A DNA stretch of 64,000 bases from Alphaproteobacteria bacterium (lineage in GTDB: Bacteria; Pseudomonadota; Alphaproteobacteria; Micropepsales; Micropepsaceae), in assembly GCA_017307355.1 (NCBI GenBank), contig JAFKFG010000012.1, positions 161,932-225,931 on the forward strand, read 5' to 3'. This document shows positions 27,989-38,485 of this stretch, piece after piece. The notes beneath the pieces were generated by a model. That model was not told the DNA's origin. It saw nothing but the letters and a program-made list of their open reading frames with translations, and did no database searches. The position numbers were made by a program, and so were the translations under genes. How positions within the stretch are numbered: the stretch's first letter is position 1; each line of letters opens with the position of its first letter.

Positions 27989-28893
27989 GCGGTCATCTGC
28001 CGGTGATGCTGAACGAAGTTCTCGCCGCGCTCGCGCCGCGCGATGGCGCCCATTATGTCGATGGGACGTTTGGTGGCGGTGGCTATGCTCGCGCCATCCT
28101 GGAAGCGGCCGACTGCACGGTGCTGGGCATCGACCGCGATCCGGAAGCGATCGCGCGCGGCCGCAAGCTTGTCGAACATTTCGGCGGTCGCCTCACCCTG
28201 GTGGAAGGCGAATTCTCCCGCATGGATGAGTTCGCGGGAAAGACCGACGGCGTGGTGCTGGACCTTGGCGTTTCGTCTTTCCAGTTCGATACGCCGGCGC
28301 GGGGCTTCTCGTTCCGCGAAGATGGGCCGTTGGACATGCGCATGAGCCTGTCGGGTGAAAGCGCCGCCGATCTGGTGAACAATGCCGACGAACGCACGCT
28401 CTCGCAGATCATCTCCCGCTATGGCGAGGAAAAGAACGCCCGCCGCATCGCCCGCGCCCTGATCGCGGCGCGGCCCGTCACCTCGACCGCGCAACTGGCG
28501 AAGATCGTGTCCGAAGCGCAAGGCCCCGCCGCCTTGCGCCATGCCATTCATCCCGCCACCCGCACCTTCCAGGCGCTGCGCATTCACGTGAATGACGAGT
28601 TGGGCGAATTGGAGCGGGGCCTGGATGCGGCGCTCAAGATCCTGGCGCCGCGCGGCCGCCTGGCGGTGGTGTCGTTCCACAGCCTGGAAGACCGCATGGT
28701 CAAGCAGTTCCTGATGCGCCACAGCGATACGCGCCCGCGCGCGTCGCGTCACGCCCCCGATATGGGCCAGGCGCCGCGTGCCGCTTTCCGGCTTCTCACC
28801 AATCGTCCCCAGGTCCCGACGGCGGACGAGATCGCAACCAATCCCCGCGCCCGGTCCGCCAAATTGCGGATCGCCGAGCGGCTGGCCGCTTAA
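27985..28893 (+). CDS. rsmH: 16S rRNA m4C1402 methyltransferase RsmH
   Basis: SAM-dependent methyltransferase of 302 residues (also mraW) acting on 16S rRNA in the ribosomal P-site region. The signatures [29 protein letters not shown] (SAM loop), [11 protein letters not shown] and [13 protein letters not shown] are all present. So are the C-terminal [15 protein letters not shown] and the closing [14 protein letters not shown] coupled to mraZ, it keeps its standard place in the dcw order. Confidence 0.97.
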   Translation: MSGHLPVMLNEVLAALAPRDGAHYVDGTFGGGGYARAILEAADCTVLGIDRDPEAIARGRKLVEHFGGRLTLVEGEFSRMDEFAGKTDGVVLDLGVSSFQFDTPARGFSFREDGPLDMRMSLSGESAADLVNNADERTLSQIISRYGEEKNARRIARALIAARPVTSTAQLAKIVSEAQGPAALRHAIHPATRTFQALRIHVNDELGELERGLDAALKILAPRGRLAVVSFHSLEDRMVKQFLMRHSDTRPRASRHAPDMGQAPRAAFRLLTNRPQVPTADEIATNPRARSAKLRIAERLAA

Positions 28894-28905
28894 AGGAGGC
28901 GTGCA

Positions 28906-29301
28906 ATGATCCGGGTGCTCAACTTCTTCTGCGTGGCGCTGATGGGCCTGTCGATCCTGGCGCTGTATCACGTCTCCGAACGCACGCGCGTCACCCAGAT
29001 GAGCCTCAACAAGGTCAATCATCAGATCCGCGAGGCGCGCGGCAATATCGGCGTGTTGCAGGCGGAATGGGCCCGGGTGGCCGGTCCTGGCCGCATCCAG
29101 GAACTGGCGCAGCGCAACGGCATGCACGACACGGTTTCGGCCCAGCTTTCCTCTTTCAACCTGCTGCCGCGCCGCGGCGAGGCGCCGCTGAACAATTCGC
29201 CCCTACGCAACGCCAATGCCGTGGTTCCGTCGTCGCCGCAAGCGCCCATGGTGCGGCCCACGCTTTCCCCGCAAGCCATTTCCGTTCAGGCGGGGTTCTG
29301 A
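28906..29301 (+). CDS. ftsL: Cell division protein FtsL
   Basis: A 131-residue bitopic divisome protein. A single N-terminal membrane helix (about 4-22, LNFFCVALMGLSILALYHV) is followed by a heptad-like periplasmic coiled coil (about 30-72, ending RIQELAQRNGM). The low-complexity Pro/Ser tail of 50 residues is unconserved. It is identified mainly by size, topology and position between rsmH and ftsI. It should form the FtsQLB/FtsWI activation complex. GGAGG lies seven bases before the ATG. Confidence 0.9.
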   Translation: MIRVLNFFCVALMGLSILALYHVSERTRVTQMSLNKVNHQIREARGNIGVLQAEWARVAGPGRIQELAQRNGMHDTVSAQLSSFNLLPRRGEAPLNNSPLRNANAVVPSSPQAPMVRPTLSPQAISVQAGF

Positions 29302-29307
29302 GGATCC

Positions 29308-30912
29308 ATGCGTGAAATCCCGGGCGTATTCCAACGGCGCATTATCATAGGAGCGGTCTTCTGCGTTGCCGCTTTCGCGCTGGTGGGAATCCGCCTGGTC
29401 GATGTCAGCCTGATGCGCGGCATGGGCCGCAGCGGTTTCGCCGACCGCCCCATCACCGCCCGCGCCGATCTGGTGGATCGCAACGGCGAATTGCTGGCCC
29501 GCGATCTTCCGGTCAAGGATCTCTACGCCCGTCCCCATGTCTTTTGGGACAAGAATGAGGCGGCGCACGATCTGGCACTCGCCACCGGCGCCAGCGAGGA
29601 CCGGCTCCGCGCCGGTTTCCTCAATGCCAAGCATCCTTATGTCCTGATCGCGCGCCAGATCACGCCGGCGGTCGAAAGCAAAGTGATGCGGCTGGGCCTG
29701 CCGGGGCTGGAATTCGAGCCCAGCGTCAAGCGCTACTATCCGGATGGCCGCAACGCCGCCCAGATCCTGGGCGCGACCGATCCCGACAATAACGGCGTGT
29801 CGGGGCTGGAGATGGGCCTGCAGGATCACATCCGGGCCGCCCAGGACGGCGCGCCGGTCACCACCTCGATCGACATGCGGGTGCAATTCATCCTGGCGCA
29901 TGAGATCGCGGCGCAGCGCCAGACCTTCAGCGCGCACGCGGCGGGCGGCATCGTGATGGATGTCAGGACCGGGGAAGTTCTGGCGATGGCCTCGCTGCCG
30001 GATTTCGATCCCAATGCCCGCAGCCTCAGCGGCGACGACACGATGCGCAACATCATGTCCCAGGACGTTTACGAGCTTGGGTCGGTGTTCAAGATTTTCA
30101 CCTTCGCCCAGGCCTTCGAGGATCACAAGATGAACCTCGACGAAGTCTTCCCGATCGGACAGGGCTACAAGATCGGCAAATACACCATCCATGAAGCCGA
30201 GCGGATGCCGGCCACCCTGGCGGCGCGGGACATCCTGGCCCAGTCGTCCAACATCGGTACCTCGCAGATCGCGCTGCGCGCGGGCGGCGTGCGGCAGAAG
30301 CAATTCCTGGCCCATCTGGGCCTGTTGTCGCCGATCAAGACCGAGCTGCCGGAGCATCGCCAGCCGCTTTATCCCGCCAATTGGGGGAACATCGAGACTG
30401 CGACCGTCGCCTTCGGGCAGGGCATCTCCGTCAGCCCGCTGCGCTTCGTGGCGTCGGCGGCCAGCATCGTCAATGGCGGGCGGGAAATCACCCCGACCTT
30501 CATCAAGACCGACGCCGACCGCCGGGGTGCGCAGCTGATCCGGCCGGATACCAGCCAGAAGATGCGCGACCTGCTGCGCTATGTGGTGACCAACGGCACG
30601 GGCAAGAACGCCAATGTCGAAGGCTATGACGTGGGCGGCAAGACCGGGTCGGCGCAGGTGCCGGGCGAGCATGGCCGCTACATTCCGCACGCGCTGCGCA
30701 CATCCTTCTTCGCGGCTTTTCCCATCGAAAATCCCCGCTATGTCGTTTTCGTGCTGATGGATCAGCCGCATGGCATCAAGGCGACGGGCGGCTTCGCCCT
30801 GGCGGGCTATACCGCGGCGCCCTTGGCCGGCCGCGTCATCTCGCGCATCGCGCCGCTTCTGGGCGTGCCCAATACAGCCCCTCCGACGCAGCTGGCGGAC
30901 GGGAATTCATAA
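29308..30912 (+). CDS. ftsI: Peptidoglycan D,D-transpeptidase FtsI (PBP3)
   Basis: Septal class B penicillin-binding protein of 534 residues. It has a short cytoplasmic N-terminus and one membrane helix (about 11-31), then the pedestal domain beginning RPITARADLVDRNGELLA. The transpeptidase domain carries the three active-site motifs: SVFK (SxxK, in YELGSVFKIF), SSN (SxN, in QSSNIGT) and KTG (in GGKTGSAQVPG). It crosslinks septal peptidoglycan with the glycosyltransferase FtsW encoded downstream. It sits six bases after ftsL. Confidence 0.96.
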   Translation: MREIPGVFQRRIIIGAVFCVAAFALVGIRLVDVSLMRGMGRSGFADRPITARADLVDRNGELLARDLPVKDLYARPHVFWDKNEAAHDLALATGASEDRLRAGFLNAKHPYVLIARQITPAVESKVMRLGLPGLEFEPSVKRYYPDGRNAAQILGATDPDNNGVSGLEMGLQDHIRAAQDGAPVTTSIDMRVQFILAHEIAAQRQTFSAHAAGGIVMDVRTGEVLAMASLPDFDPNARSLSGDDTMRNIMSQDVYELGSVFKIFTFAQAFEDHKMNLDEVFPIGQGYKIGKYTIHEAERMPATLAARDILAQSSNIGTSQIALRAGGVRQKQFLAHLGLLSPIKTELPEHRQPLYPANWGNIETATVAFGQGISVSPLRFVASAASIVNGGREITPTFIKTDADRRGAQLIRPDTSQKMRDLLRYVVTNGTGKNANVEGYDVGGKTGSAQVPGEHGRYIPHALRTSFFAAFPIENPRYVVFVLMDQPHGIKATGGFALAGYTAAPLAGRVISRIAPLLGVPNTAPPTQLADGNS

Positions 30913-30961
30913 TGGCGCCCCATTCGAATGCGAATGTGGCGGACAAGAAAGACAATACGCC

Positions 30962-32386
30962 ATGGTGGCGGCAACGGACTTCACGGGACTGACGAGCGAC
31001 AGCCGCAAGGTTGAAGCCGGTTTTCTGTTCGCGGCCTTGGCCGGGAGCAGGACCGATGGCGCGCGCTTTTTGTCGGATGCGGTGGCGCGCGGCGCCCGCG
31101 CCGTGCTGGCGCGCCCGGAATTGGAGCCGGACGCGGCAGCGCTGGGCGTGGCCTTTATCGCGGACGAAAATCCCCGCCTCAGGCTGGCGCGGATGGCGGC
31201 GGCTTTTTACGGGGCCCAGCCCGATACCGTGGCCGCCGTCACCGGCACCAAGGGAAAATCCTCCATCGTCGCCTTCCTGCGCGAGATCTGGACCCGGCTG
31301 GGAAAGCCTGCCGCCAGTCTGGGCACGGTGGGCGTGGTCGGGCCCAAAGGCGAAATGCCGCTGAACCACACCACCCCGGATCCGGTGGAGATTCACAAAT
31401 TGCTGGCTGGCCTGAAGCGCGACGGCGTCGAGCATCTGGCCATCGAAGCCTCCAGCCACGGACTGGATCAATATCGCCTGGATGGCGTGGCAGTGGCGGG
31501 CGCGGCCTTCACCAACATCACCCGCGACCATATGGATTATCACGCCACCTTCGAGGATTACCTCAAGGCCAAGCTCAGGCTGTTCACCGAAGTGGTGGCG
31601 AGCGGCGGCGTGGCAGTGGTCAATAGCGACGCCGAACATTCCGATGCGTTCGTCGCGGCGGCGCGCAAACGCGGATTGCGGCTGCTGACGGTGGGCGGGG
31701 CCGGAGAAAATATCCGGCTGAAATCCCGCCAGAGCCGGGGCGACGCCCAGGTGCTGGGGATCGTCCATGACGGCCATACATATAATGTGCTGTTGCCGCT
31801 GGCGGGCGCCTTCCAGGCGTCCAACGCGCTGGTGGCTGCCGGGCTCGCCATCGGCCTGGGCGAGGAGGCGGAAAAGGTCTTCGCCGCCCTGGCGCATTTG
31901 AAGGGCGCGCCGGGCCGGATGGAAAAGGTCGCTTATGCCCTGAGCGGCGCGCCGATCTATGTCGACTATGCCCATACGCCGGATTCGCTGGAGAAGGTGC
32001 TGAAGGCGCTGCGCCCGCACACCGCCGGACGGTTGCATGTGATGTTCGGCTGCGGCGGCGACCGCGACAAGGGCAAGCGCCCCTTGATGGGCCAGATCGC
32101 GGCGGCGCTGGCCGACGATGTGATCGTCACCGACGACAATCCCCGCACCGAGAATCCCGCCACCATCCGCAAGGAAATTCTCGCCACCGTGCCGGCGGCG
32201 CGGGAAATCGGCGATCGGGCCGAAGCCATCCGGGCCGGCATCGCCGCGCTTCAGACGGGCGATGTGCTGGTGCTGGCGGGCAAGGGCCATGAGACCGGCC
32301 AATATATCGGCAGCGAGGTGCGTCCCTTCTCCGACCGGGAAGAAGCGGTGAAAGTGGCCCTGGCTTTGGGAGGGCGCGCGGCATGA
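30962..32386 (+). CDS. murE: UDP-MurNAc-L-Ala-D-Glu:meso-diaminopimelate ligase
   Basis: Cytosolic Mur ligase of 474 residues adding meso-DAP to the muropeptide. The ATP loop reads VTGTKGKSS, slightly different from the common TGTNGKT. The central region has TTPDPVEIHKLL and HAxFEDYLKAK-type carbamylated Lys region. DDNPRTENPATIR contains the DNPR motif specific for meso-DAP. The start at 30962 is the first usual start codon in frame. It lies 49 bp after ftsI, unlike the ATGA joints elsewhere, and lacks the ~15-25 residues usually before the TGLTSDSR motif. A short out-of-frame ORF (30912-30992) fills the gap. Confidence 0.92.
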   Translation: MVAATDFTGLTSDSRKVEAGFLFAALAGSRTDGARFLSDAVARGARAVLARPELEPDAAALGVAFIADENPRLRLARMAAAFYGAQPDTVAAVTGTKGKSSIVAFLREIWTRLGKPAASLGTVGVVGPKGEMPLNHTTPDPVEIHKLLAGLKRDGVEHLAIEASSHGLDQYRLDGVAVAGAAFTNITRDHMDYHATFEDYLKAKLRLFTEVVASGGVAVVNSDAEHSDAFVAAARKRGLRLLTVGGAGENIRLKSRQSRGDAQVLGIVHDGHTYNVLLPLAGAFQASNALVAAGLAIGLGEEAEKVFAALAHLKGAPGRMEKVAYALSGAPIYVDYAHTPDSLEKVLKALRPHTAGRLHVMFGCGGDRDKGKRPLMGQIAAALADDVIVTDDNPRTENPATIRKEILATVPAAREIGDRAEAIRAGIAALQTGDVLVLAGKGHETGQYIGSEVRPFSDREEAVKVALALGGRAA

Positions 32387-33735
32387 CGCTGTGGACCTCC
32401 GGCGAAGCGCAAGTCGCCACCCTGGGCAAGGCCAGCACGGATTTTTCCGTGCGAGGCCTTTCCATCGATACCCGCACTTTGAAGGAAGGCGATCTGTTCG
32501 TGGCGCTGAAAGGCGAACGCGACGGACATGATTTTGTCGAGGCCGCGTTCAAGGCCAAAGCGGGGGCGGCCCTGGTCAGTCGCGCCGTTCCGGGCGCCAA
32601 AGGCCCGCTGCTCACAGTTGCCGATACGCAGCGTGGGTTGGAAGACCTGGCCGTCGCCGCGCGCGCCCGCAGCAGCGCCAAGATTCTGGGCATCACCGGC
32701 AGCGCGGGCAAGACCACCACCAAGGAAATTCTGCGCCTTTGCTGCAACGCGCTGGGCCGGACCCACGCCTCCGCCGCGTCCTATAACAATCATTGGGGCG
32801 TGCCGCTGAGCCTGGCGTCCTTGCCGCGCGATGCCGAATATGGCGTGTTCGAGATCGGCATGAACCATGCGGGCGAGATCCGCAATCTTGTGTCTTTTGT
32901 CCGTCCCCATGTGGCGTTGATCACCACCATCGCGCCCGCGCATCTGGAATTCTTCGGCTCCTGCGAAGCCATTGCCGACGCCAAGTCGGAGATTTTCGAA
33001 AGCCTGGCACCCGGCGGTGCGGCATTGATCCCGTCCGACTCCCCTTATGCCGAACGGCTGGCGGCGCGCGCGGCGCAGGCGCGCGTGGGCCGGCTGGTGC
33101 GCTTCGGCACGACCGGCGAGGCCCGGCTTCTGTCATTTACGCCCGAAGGCGAGGGCATGCGGCTGAAAGCCGATATTCTGGGCCGCACGGTGGATTGCCT
33201 GGTCGGCGCGCAGGGCGAACACATCGCCCGCAATGCGGTGGCGGCGCTGGCGGCGGTGGCGCTGGTGGACGGCGATGTGCTGAACGCGGCGGCGGCGCTG
33301 AAGAATTTCACGGCCCTGAAAGGCCGCGGCGCGCGCTTCGAAGTGAGCGGCATTCAGGTGATCGACGAAAGCTACAATGCTAATCCGGCGTCGATGAGCG
33401 CGGCGTTGGCGCTGCTCGCCGCCGCGCCCGGCCGCAAGCTGGCGGTACTGGGCGACATGCTGGAAATGGGCGAGGGCGGACCGGCACTCCATGCCGCGCT
33501 GGCGGAGCCTATCGCGGCGGCAAAAACCGATCTGGTCTTTGCCTCCGGCCCGCAGATGAAAGCGCTTTGGGATGCGCTGCCCGCGGGGCGCCGCGGCGCT
33601 TATGCGGAAAATTCCATCGCCCTGGCGCCCAAGCTGACGGCGGCGCTGAAGCGGGGCGATACGGTATTGGTGAAAGGCTCGCTGGGCAGCCGCATGGCGG
33701 TGATTGTCGAAGCGCTGAAGGGGGCGGCGGTCTGA
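32383..33735 (+). CDS. murF: UDP-MurNAc-tripeptide:D-alanyl-D-alanine ligase
   Basis: Cytosolic Mur ligase of 450 residues attaching D-Ala-D-Ala to UDP-MurNAc-tripeptide. Visible are the N-terminal [24 protein letters not shown], the P-loop [35 protein letters not shown] and the C-terminal [11 protein letters not shown]. It begins inside the murE stop (ATGA) and its TGA shares its last base with the mraY ATG (TGATG). Confidence 0.96.
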   Translation: MTLWTSGEAQVATLGKASTDFSVRGLSIDTRTLKEGDLFVALKGERDGHDFVEAAFKAKAGAALVSRAVPGAKGPLLTVADTQRGLEDLAVAARARSSAKILGITGSAGKTTTKEILRLCCNALGRTHASAASYNNHWGVPLSLASLPRDAEYGVFEIGMNHAGEIRNLVSFVRPHVALITTIAPAHLEFFGSCEAIADAKSEIFESLAPGGAALIPSDSPYAERLAARAAQARVGRLVRFGTTGEARLLSFTPEGEGMRLKADILGRTVDCLVGAQGEHIARNAVAALAAVALVDGDVLNAAAALKNFTALKGRGARFEVSGIQVIDESYNANPASMSAALALLAAAPGRKLAVLGDMLEMGEGGPALHAALAEPIAAAKTDLVFASGPQMKALWDALPAGRRGAYAENSIALAPKLTAALKRGDTVLVKGSLGSRMAVIVEALKGAAV

Positions 33736-34826
33736 TGCTGTATTATCTGTCGCTGCTCACCCATGCCGACCAACTCGCCTTCTTCCGGCTGTTCAAATAT
33801 CTCACCTTCCGCTCCGGCGCGGCGGTGATGACCTCGCTCCTGATCGCCTTTCTGATCAATCCGGCGTTGATCGCCTGGCTGAAAGTGCGCCAGGGCAAGG
33901 GCCAACCCATCCGCAGCGATGGGCCGGCGCGGCATATCGTGGAAAAGGCGGGCACGCCGACCATGGGCGGCCTGCTCATCTTGATCCCTTGGATCGGTTC
34001 CACCTTGCTGTGGGCCAGCCTATCGAACCGCTATGTCTGGATTTTGCTTTTGGTGACCGGCGTGTTCGGGCTGCTGGGCTTCCTGGACGACTATTATAAA
34101 GTGACCAAGCGCACGGCCGACGGATTGTCCGGCCGCACGCGCCTTCTGATCGAATTCGGCGCCGCGTTCCTCGCCACCTGGCTGATCATGCAGGTGGAGG
34201 TCCCGTCCCTGTCGGGCACTCTCGCCATTCCTTTCATCAAGACGGCGCTGTTGCCGCTGGGCCTGCTCTTCATTCTGGTGGGCGGCTTTGTGATTACCGG
34301 CGCCGCCAATGCGGTGAATTTCACCGACGGGCTGGACGGCCTTGCCATCGTGCCGGTGATGATCGCCGCCGCGACCTTCACCTTGATCGTCTATCTGGTG
34401 GGCAACGAGAAGTTCGCCGCCTATCTGCAGATTCCGTATGTCGATGGCGCCGGCGAACTTGCCGTGTTCCTGGCGGCGCTGGTCGGCGCCGGCCTGGGCT
34501 TTCTCTGGTACAACGCGCCGCCCGCCGCGATCTTCATGGGCGATACCGGCTCCTTGCCGTTGGGCGGAGCATTGGGCGCGGTCGCCGTGGTCGCCAAGCA
34601 TGAGATCGTGCTCGCCATTGTGGGCGGTCTCTTCGTGCTGGAAACCGTGTCGGTGGTGGTGCAGGTGGTGTCGTTCAAACTCACCGGCAAGCGGGTGTTC
34701 CGCATGGCGCCCATCCATCATCATTACGAGCAGCTGGGCTGGACCGAGCCCACCATCGTGATCCGCTTCTGGATCGTGGCGGTGGTGCTGGCGCTGGCCG
34801 GGCTCGCCACCTTGAAGCTGCGGTGA
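33735..34826 (+). CDS. mraY: Phospho-MurNAc-pentapeptide transferase MraY
   Basis: Integral inner-membrane enzyme of 363 residues with about ten helices, making lipid I from UDP-MurNAc-pentapeptide and undecaprenyl phosphate. Diagnostic segments are [19 protein letters not shown] (the Asp pair), [30 protein letters not shown] and [12 protein letters not shown]. The ATG at 33735 overlaps the murF stop, so longer upstream reading frame was discarded. Confidence 0.97.
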   Translation: MLYYLSLLTHADQLAFFRLFKYLTFRSGAAVMTSLLIAFLINPALIAWLKVRQGKGQPIRSDGPARHIVEKAGTPTMGGLLILIPWIGSTLLWASLSNRYVWILLLVTGVFGLLGFLDDYYKVTKRTADGLSGRTRLLIEFGAAFLATWLIMQVEVPSLSGTLAIPFIKTALLPLGLLFILVGGFVITGAANAVNFTDGLDGLAIVPVMIAAATFTLIVYLVGNEKFAAYLQIPYVDGAGELAVFLAALVGAGLGFLWYNAPPAAIFMGDTGSLPLGGALGAVAVVAKHEIVLAIVGGLFVLETVSVVVQVVSFKLTGKRVFRMAPIHHHYEQLGWTEPTIVIRFWIVAVVLALAGLATLKLR

Positions 34827-34830
34827 CGGC

Positions 34831-36261
34831 ATGATCGCGGCGCGCAGCTTTCCCGGAAAGACAGTCGCGGTGTTCGGCCTGGCCCGCACAGGCCTGGCCA
34901 GCGTGCGCGCCTTGAAGGCGGGCGGCGCGCGCGTGGTCGCTTGGGATGACAATAGCGCGGCGCGCGATGCGGGCGTGGGCGCGGGGGCGGAGATTGCGCC
35001 CTGGCGCGAATGGAATTGGGACGGCATCGCCGCCCTGATCCTCAGCCCCGGCGTGCCGCTCACCCATCCCGCGCCGCATGAGGTCGTCATTCACGCCAAG
35101 GCGGCGCATGTGCCGGTGATCGGCGACGTCGAACTGTTCGCGCGCGAGATCCGCCCCGTCGCCACTCAGCCGGGGCGGGCGCCGGTGATCGCCATTACCG
35201 GCACCAACGGCAAATCCACCACCACCGCCTTGCTGGGCCATATCCTGGCCAGCGCCGGATTCGACGCCCAGGTGGGCGGCAATATCGGCAAGCCGGTGCT
35301 GGAACTGGCGCAGCCCGGACCCAAGACCATCTATGTGCTGGAAATGTCCAGCTTCCAGATCGACCTGACGCCGGGGCTTCATCCCAATGTGGCGCTGCTC
35401 TCCAACCTCACGCCCGATCACATCGACCGGCATGGCAGCATGGAGAATTACGCCGCCATCAAGGAGCGGCTGTTGCGGCAGGTGCCCAAGGACGGCCATG
35501 TGATCGTGGGCGTGGACGACACCCACAGCGCGGCGATCTTCACCGCCTTGGCCGCCAGCGGTGGCGCGGCGGCGACGCCGGTTGCCGTGGGCAAGGTGCT
35601 GGGACGGGGCGTCTTCGCCGTGGACGGTGCGCTTTATGACGCGCAGGGCCAACGGACCAGCGACGTGATGGCGCTGACCGAGGCGCCGCGCCTGCCCGGC
35701 GCGCACAATTGGCAGAATATCGCGCTGGCCTATGCCGCGGCCCGGATTTTCATCAAGGACACGCGGGTCATCGTCTCGGCGATTGCCAGCTTCCCGGGGC
35801 TGGCGCATCGCATGGAAGAAGTGGGCCATATCGGCCGCACTCGCTTCATCAACGATTCCAAGGCCACAAACGCGGACGCCACGGCGCGGGCGCTGGCCTG
35901 CTATCCCGATATTTTCTGGATCGCCGGCGGCAAGGCCAAGGAAGGCGGCATCGCCAGCCTCGCAGAATATTTTCCCCATATCCGCAAAGCCTATCTGATC
36001 GGCGATGCGGCGAACACGTTCGCGCAGACCTTGGACGGCAGGGTCGCCCATGTGATGTCCGGAACCTTGGACAAGGCAGTGGAAGAAGCCGCCGCCGATG
36101 CCGCGTCATCCAACGCGCCCATGCCGGTGGTGCTGCTGTCGCCCGCGTCGGCGTCGTACGATCAATTCAGGGATTTCGAGCAGCGCGGCGATGTTTTCCG
36201 CACGCTCGTGGCCAAGCTTCCCCAGGACGCCGGCCGGAAGGATTCGAGGGCGGTTTCATGA
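34831..36261 (+). CDS. murD: UDP-MurNAc-L-alanine:D-glutamate ligase
   Basis: Cytosolic Mur ligase of 476 residues. VFGLARTGLASVRAL is the N-terminal uridine-binding Rossmann motif, ITGTNGKSTTTALLGH the ATP loop, and EMSSFQID and LTPDHIDRHGSMENY the central domain. FINDSKATNADA and WIAGGKAKEGG mark the C-terminal domain. It starts four bases after mraY ends and overlaps ftsW by four bases. Confidence 0.96.
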   Translation: MIAARSFPGKTVAVFGLARTGLASVRALKAGGARVVAWDDNSAARDAGVGAGAEIAPWREWNWDGIAALILSPGVPLTHPAPHEVVIHAKAAHVPVIGDVELFAREIRPVATQPGRAPVIAITGTNGKSTTTALLGHILASAGFDAQVGGNIGKPVLELAQPGPKTIYVLEMSSFQIDLTPGLHPNVALLSNLTPDHIDRHGSMENYAAIKERLLRQVPKDGHVIVGVDDTHSAAIFTALAASGGAAATPVAVGKVLGRGVFAVDGALYDAQGQRTSDVMALTEAPRLPGAHNWQNIALAYAAARIFIKDTRVIVSAIASFPGLAHRMEEVGHIGRTRFINDSKATNADATARALACYPDIFWIAGGKAKEGGIASLAEYFPHIRKAYLIGDAANTFAQTLDGRVAHVMSGTLDKAVEEAAADAASSNAPMPVVLLSPASASYDQFRDFEQRGDVFRTLVAKLPQDAGRKDSRAVS

Positions 36262-37409
36262 GCATATCGCGCGCGGACAAGGGTGGTTTCGCCAACTGGT
36301 GGTTCACCGTGGACAAGGTGGCGCTCACCGGCATGGGGCTGCTCCTGGGCATCGGCCTGATGCTGGCGTTCGCCGCCAGCCCCGCCATCACCGGCGGGCC
36401 GCTGACGGCGGGCGACTTTCATTATGCCGCCCGGCAATTGATGTATGCCACGGTGGCGCTGTCGATCATGGCAGGCGCCTCGCTGCTGTCGTTGCGCCAG
36501 GTCAAGATCGCCGCCGCCTTCATCTTCGCGGCCGCTTTGATCGGTTCCTTTTTGGTGTTGTTCTTCGGCAGCGAGCTTTTGGGCGCGCGGCGCGAACTCG
36601 ATTTCGGGCCGCTCAGCCTGCAGCCTTCGGAATTCCTCAAGCCCAGCTTCGCCGTTCTCGCGGCCGCGGTACTGGCCGACCGCACCCCGATGAAATTCCC
36701 CAAGCCGGTAATCACCTTGCTTTTGATCGCGCCCGCGATCGTGATCCTGTTGCTGCAGCCCGATGTGGGTCAGACCGGCCTGCTCTTGTCGCTGTGGGGC
36801 GCGATGCTGTTCTTCGCGGGCTTGCCGCTGTTCTGGGTGGGCCTGATGGCGGGCGCCACCTCGGCGCTGGGCTTTGTCGCCTATCTGATCTTCCCCCATG
36901 TGCACCACCGCGTGGTGCAATATTTGAGCGAATCCGACATCGGCTATCAGGCCGGGCTGGCGCTCAAGGCCTTCGCCCATGGCGGGTTTGCGGGCGTGGG
37001 CCCCGGCGCCGGCACCATCAAATACCGGATTCCGGATGCGCATTCCGATTACATCTTCGCGGTGGCGGGTGAGGAATTCGGCCTGATCCTGTGCGGCACC
37101 ATTGCTGCGCTGTTCGGGCTTCTCACCGTGCGGTTGTTGCTCCGCTCCGCCAATGCCCGCGATCCCTTCTGCCAGCTGGCGGGCGCGGGCCTGGCCGTGG
37201 TGACCGCCGTGCAAGCCTTCATCAATATGGGCGTGGCGGTGTCGCTCTTGCCCGCCAAGGGCATGACCTTGCCTTTCATTTCCTATGGCGGTTCGTCGCT
37301 CTTCTCCATCGCTGTGACCATGGGTTTTGCCCTGGCGGTCACGCGGCAGCGGCCCAAGCTCACCACCCGCGCGGAATCGCTGTTGGGCGCGCTTGGAGTG
37401 CATGCATGA
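36258..37409 (+). CDS. ftsW: Septal peptidoglycan glycosyltransferase FtsW (SEDS family)
   Basis: A 383-residue polytopic membrane protein with about ten helices that polymerises lipid II at the septum together with FtsI. The SEDS signatures LQPSEFLKPSFAV, LLLQPDVGQTGLL (the essential Asp region), GPGAGTIKYRIPDAHSDYIFAV and LPFISYGGSSL are all present. The start at 36258 lies in an ATGA overlap with murD; it ends in an ATGA overlap with murG. Confidence 0.97.
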   Translation: MSISRADKGGFANWWFTVDKVALTGMGLLLGIGLMLAFAASPAITGGPLTAGDFHYAARQLMYATVALSIMAGASLLSLRQVKIAAAFIFAAALIGSFLVLFFGSELLGARRELDFGPLSLQPSEFLKPSFAVLAAAVLADRTPMKFPKPVITLLLIAPAIVILLLQPDVGQTGLLLSLWGAMLFFAGLPLFWVGLMAGATSALGFVAYLIFPHVHHRVVQYLSESDIGYQAGLALKAFAHGGFAGVGPGAGTIKYRIPDAHSDYIFAVAGEEFGLILCGTIAALFGLLTVRLLLRSANARDPFCQLAGAGLAVVTAVQAFINMGVAVSLLPAKGMTLPFISYGGSSLFSIAVTMGFALAVTRQRPKLTTRAESLLGALGVHA

Positions 37410-38485
37410 ACGGCGCCATCGTCCTTTCCGCCGGTGGCACCGGCGGCCATCTTTTCCCCGCTCAGGCGCTGGCGGGCGAACTCACCCGGCGCGGCCGTCG
37501 GATCGTGGTGATGACGGATGCGCGTTTCGCCAATTACGCCACGTCCTTTCCCGGGGCGCGGATCGAAACCGTGCCGTCGGCGCCGCTCAATTCGGTGACG
37601 GCACCTTTCAAGATCGCCAGCGGCATCATCCAGGCATTCGGCAAATTGTTGCGGCTGAAGCCCGCCGCGGTGATCGGCTTCGGCGGCTATCCCTCGGTGC
37701 CGGTGATGCTGGCGGCGAGCCTGGCGCGGGTGCCCACCGCCATCATCGAGCAGAATGCCGTGGTCGGCCGCGCCAACCGCCTGGTGATGAACCAAGTGCG
37801 GCGGGTGGCGGCGGCGTTTCCCATCGCCCGCTTCGCGCCCCGCGACAAGACCAAGATCGTACTCACCGGCAATCCGCTTCGCCCGGCCGTGATCGAATTG
37901 TGGGGCGCGCCTTATGACGCGCCGCTGCCCGATGCGCCGCTGCATCTGCTGGTGTTCGGCGGCAGCCAGGGCGCCCGCGCTTTCAGCGAGATCGTGCCTC
38001 AGGCCATCACCCGCCTGCCGTATGATTTGAAGCGGCGCCTTCGCATCGTGCAGCAATGCCGGCCCGAGGATATCGAGACGGTGCGCACCATCTATGCCAA
38101 TGCCGAGATCCGCGCCGAGCTGCAGCCCTTCTTCGTCGATCTGCCGCAGCGCATGGCCGAAGCCCATTTGGTGATCGGCCGTTCCGGCGCCGGCACCGTG
38201 GCCGAATTGATGGCGATCGGCCGCCCCGCCATCCTGGTGCCGCTGCCCCATGCGCTGGACGACAATCAGACCCCCAATGCGGAAATCCTCTCTCGCGCCG
38301 GCGCGGGCTGGACCGTGGCGCAAAGCCAGATGAGCCCGGATTCATTGGCCCGGATGCTGATCGAGATTTTCGCCCATCCCGACGATCTGGCGCGCCGCGC
38401 CCGCGCCGCGCATGCCTTGGCGGTGCCGGACGCCACCGAAAAACTGGCCGACATGGTCGATGCCCTCACGAGGAATTCCGCATGA
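37406..38485 (+). CDS. murG: UDP-GlcNAc:lipid I N-acetylglucosaminyltransferase MurG
   Basis: Peripheral inner-membrane GT-B glycosyltransferase of 359 residues making lipid II. The loop [13 protein letters not shown] near the N-terminus, [16 protein letters not shown], and [19 protein letters not shown] are family hallmarks. The UDP-binding [24 protein letters not shown] with [11 protein letters not shown] also matches. The start at 37406 (ATGA with ftsW) was preferred over an ATG four bases upstream in another frame. Confidence 0.96.
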   Translation: MNGAIVLSAGGTGGHLFPAQALAGELTRRGRRIVVMTDARFANYATSFPGARIETVPSAPLNSVTAPFKIASGIIQAFGKLLRLKPAAVIGFGGYPSVPVMLAASLARVPTAIIEQNAVVGRANRLVMNQVRRVAAAFPIARFAPRDKTKIVLTGNPLRPAVIELWGAPYDAPLPDAPLHLLVFGGSQGARAFSEIVPQAITRLPYDLKRRLRIVQQCRPEDIETVRTIYANAEIRAELQPFFVDLPQRMAEAHLVIGRSGAGTVAELMAIGRPAILVPLPHALDDNQTPNAEILSRAGAGWTVAQSQMSPDSLARMLIEIFAHPDDLARRARAAHALAVPDATEKLADMVDALTRNSA

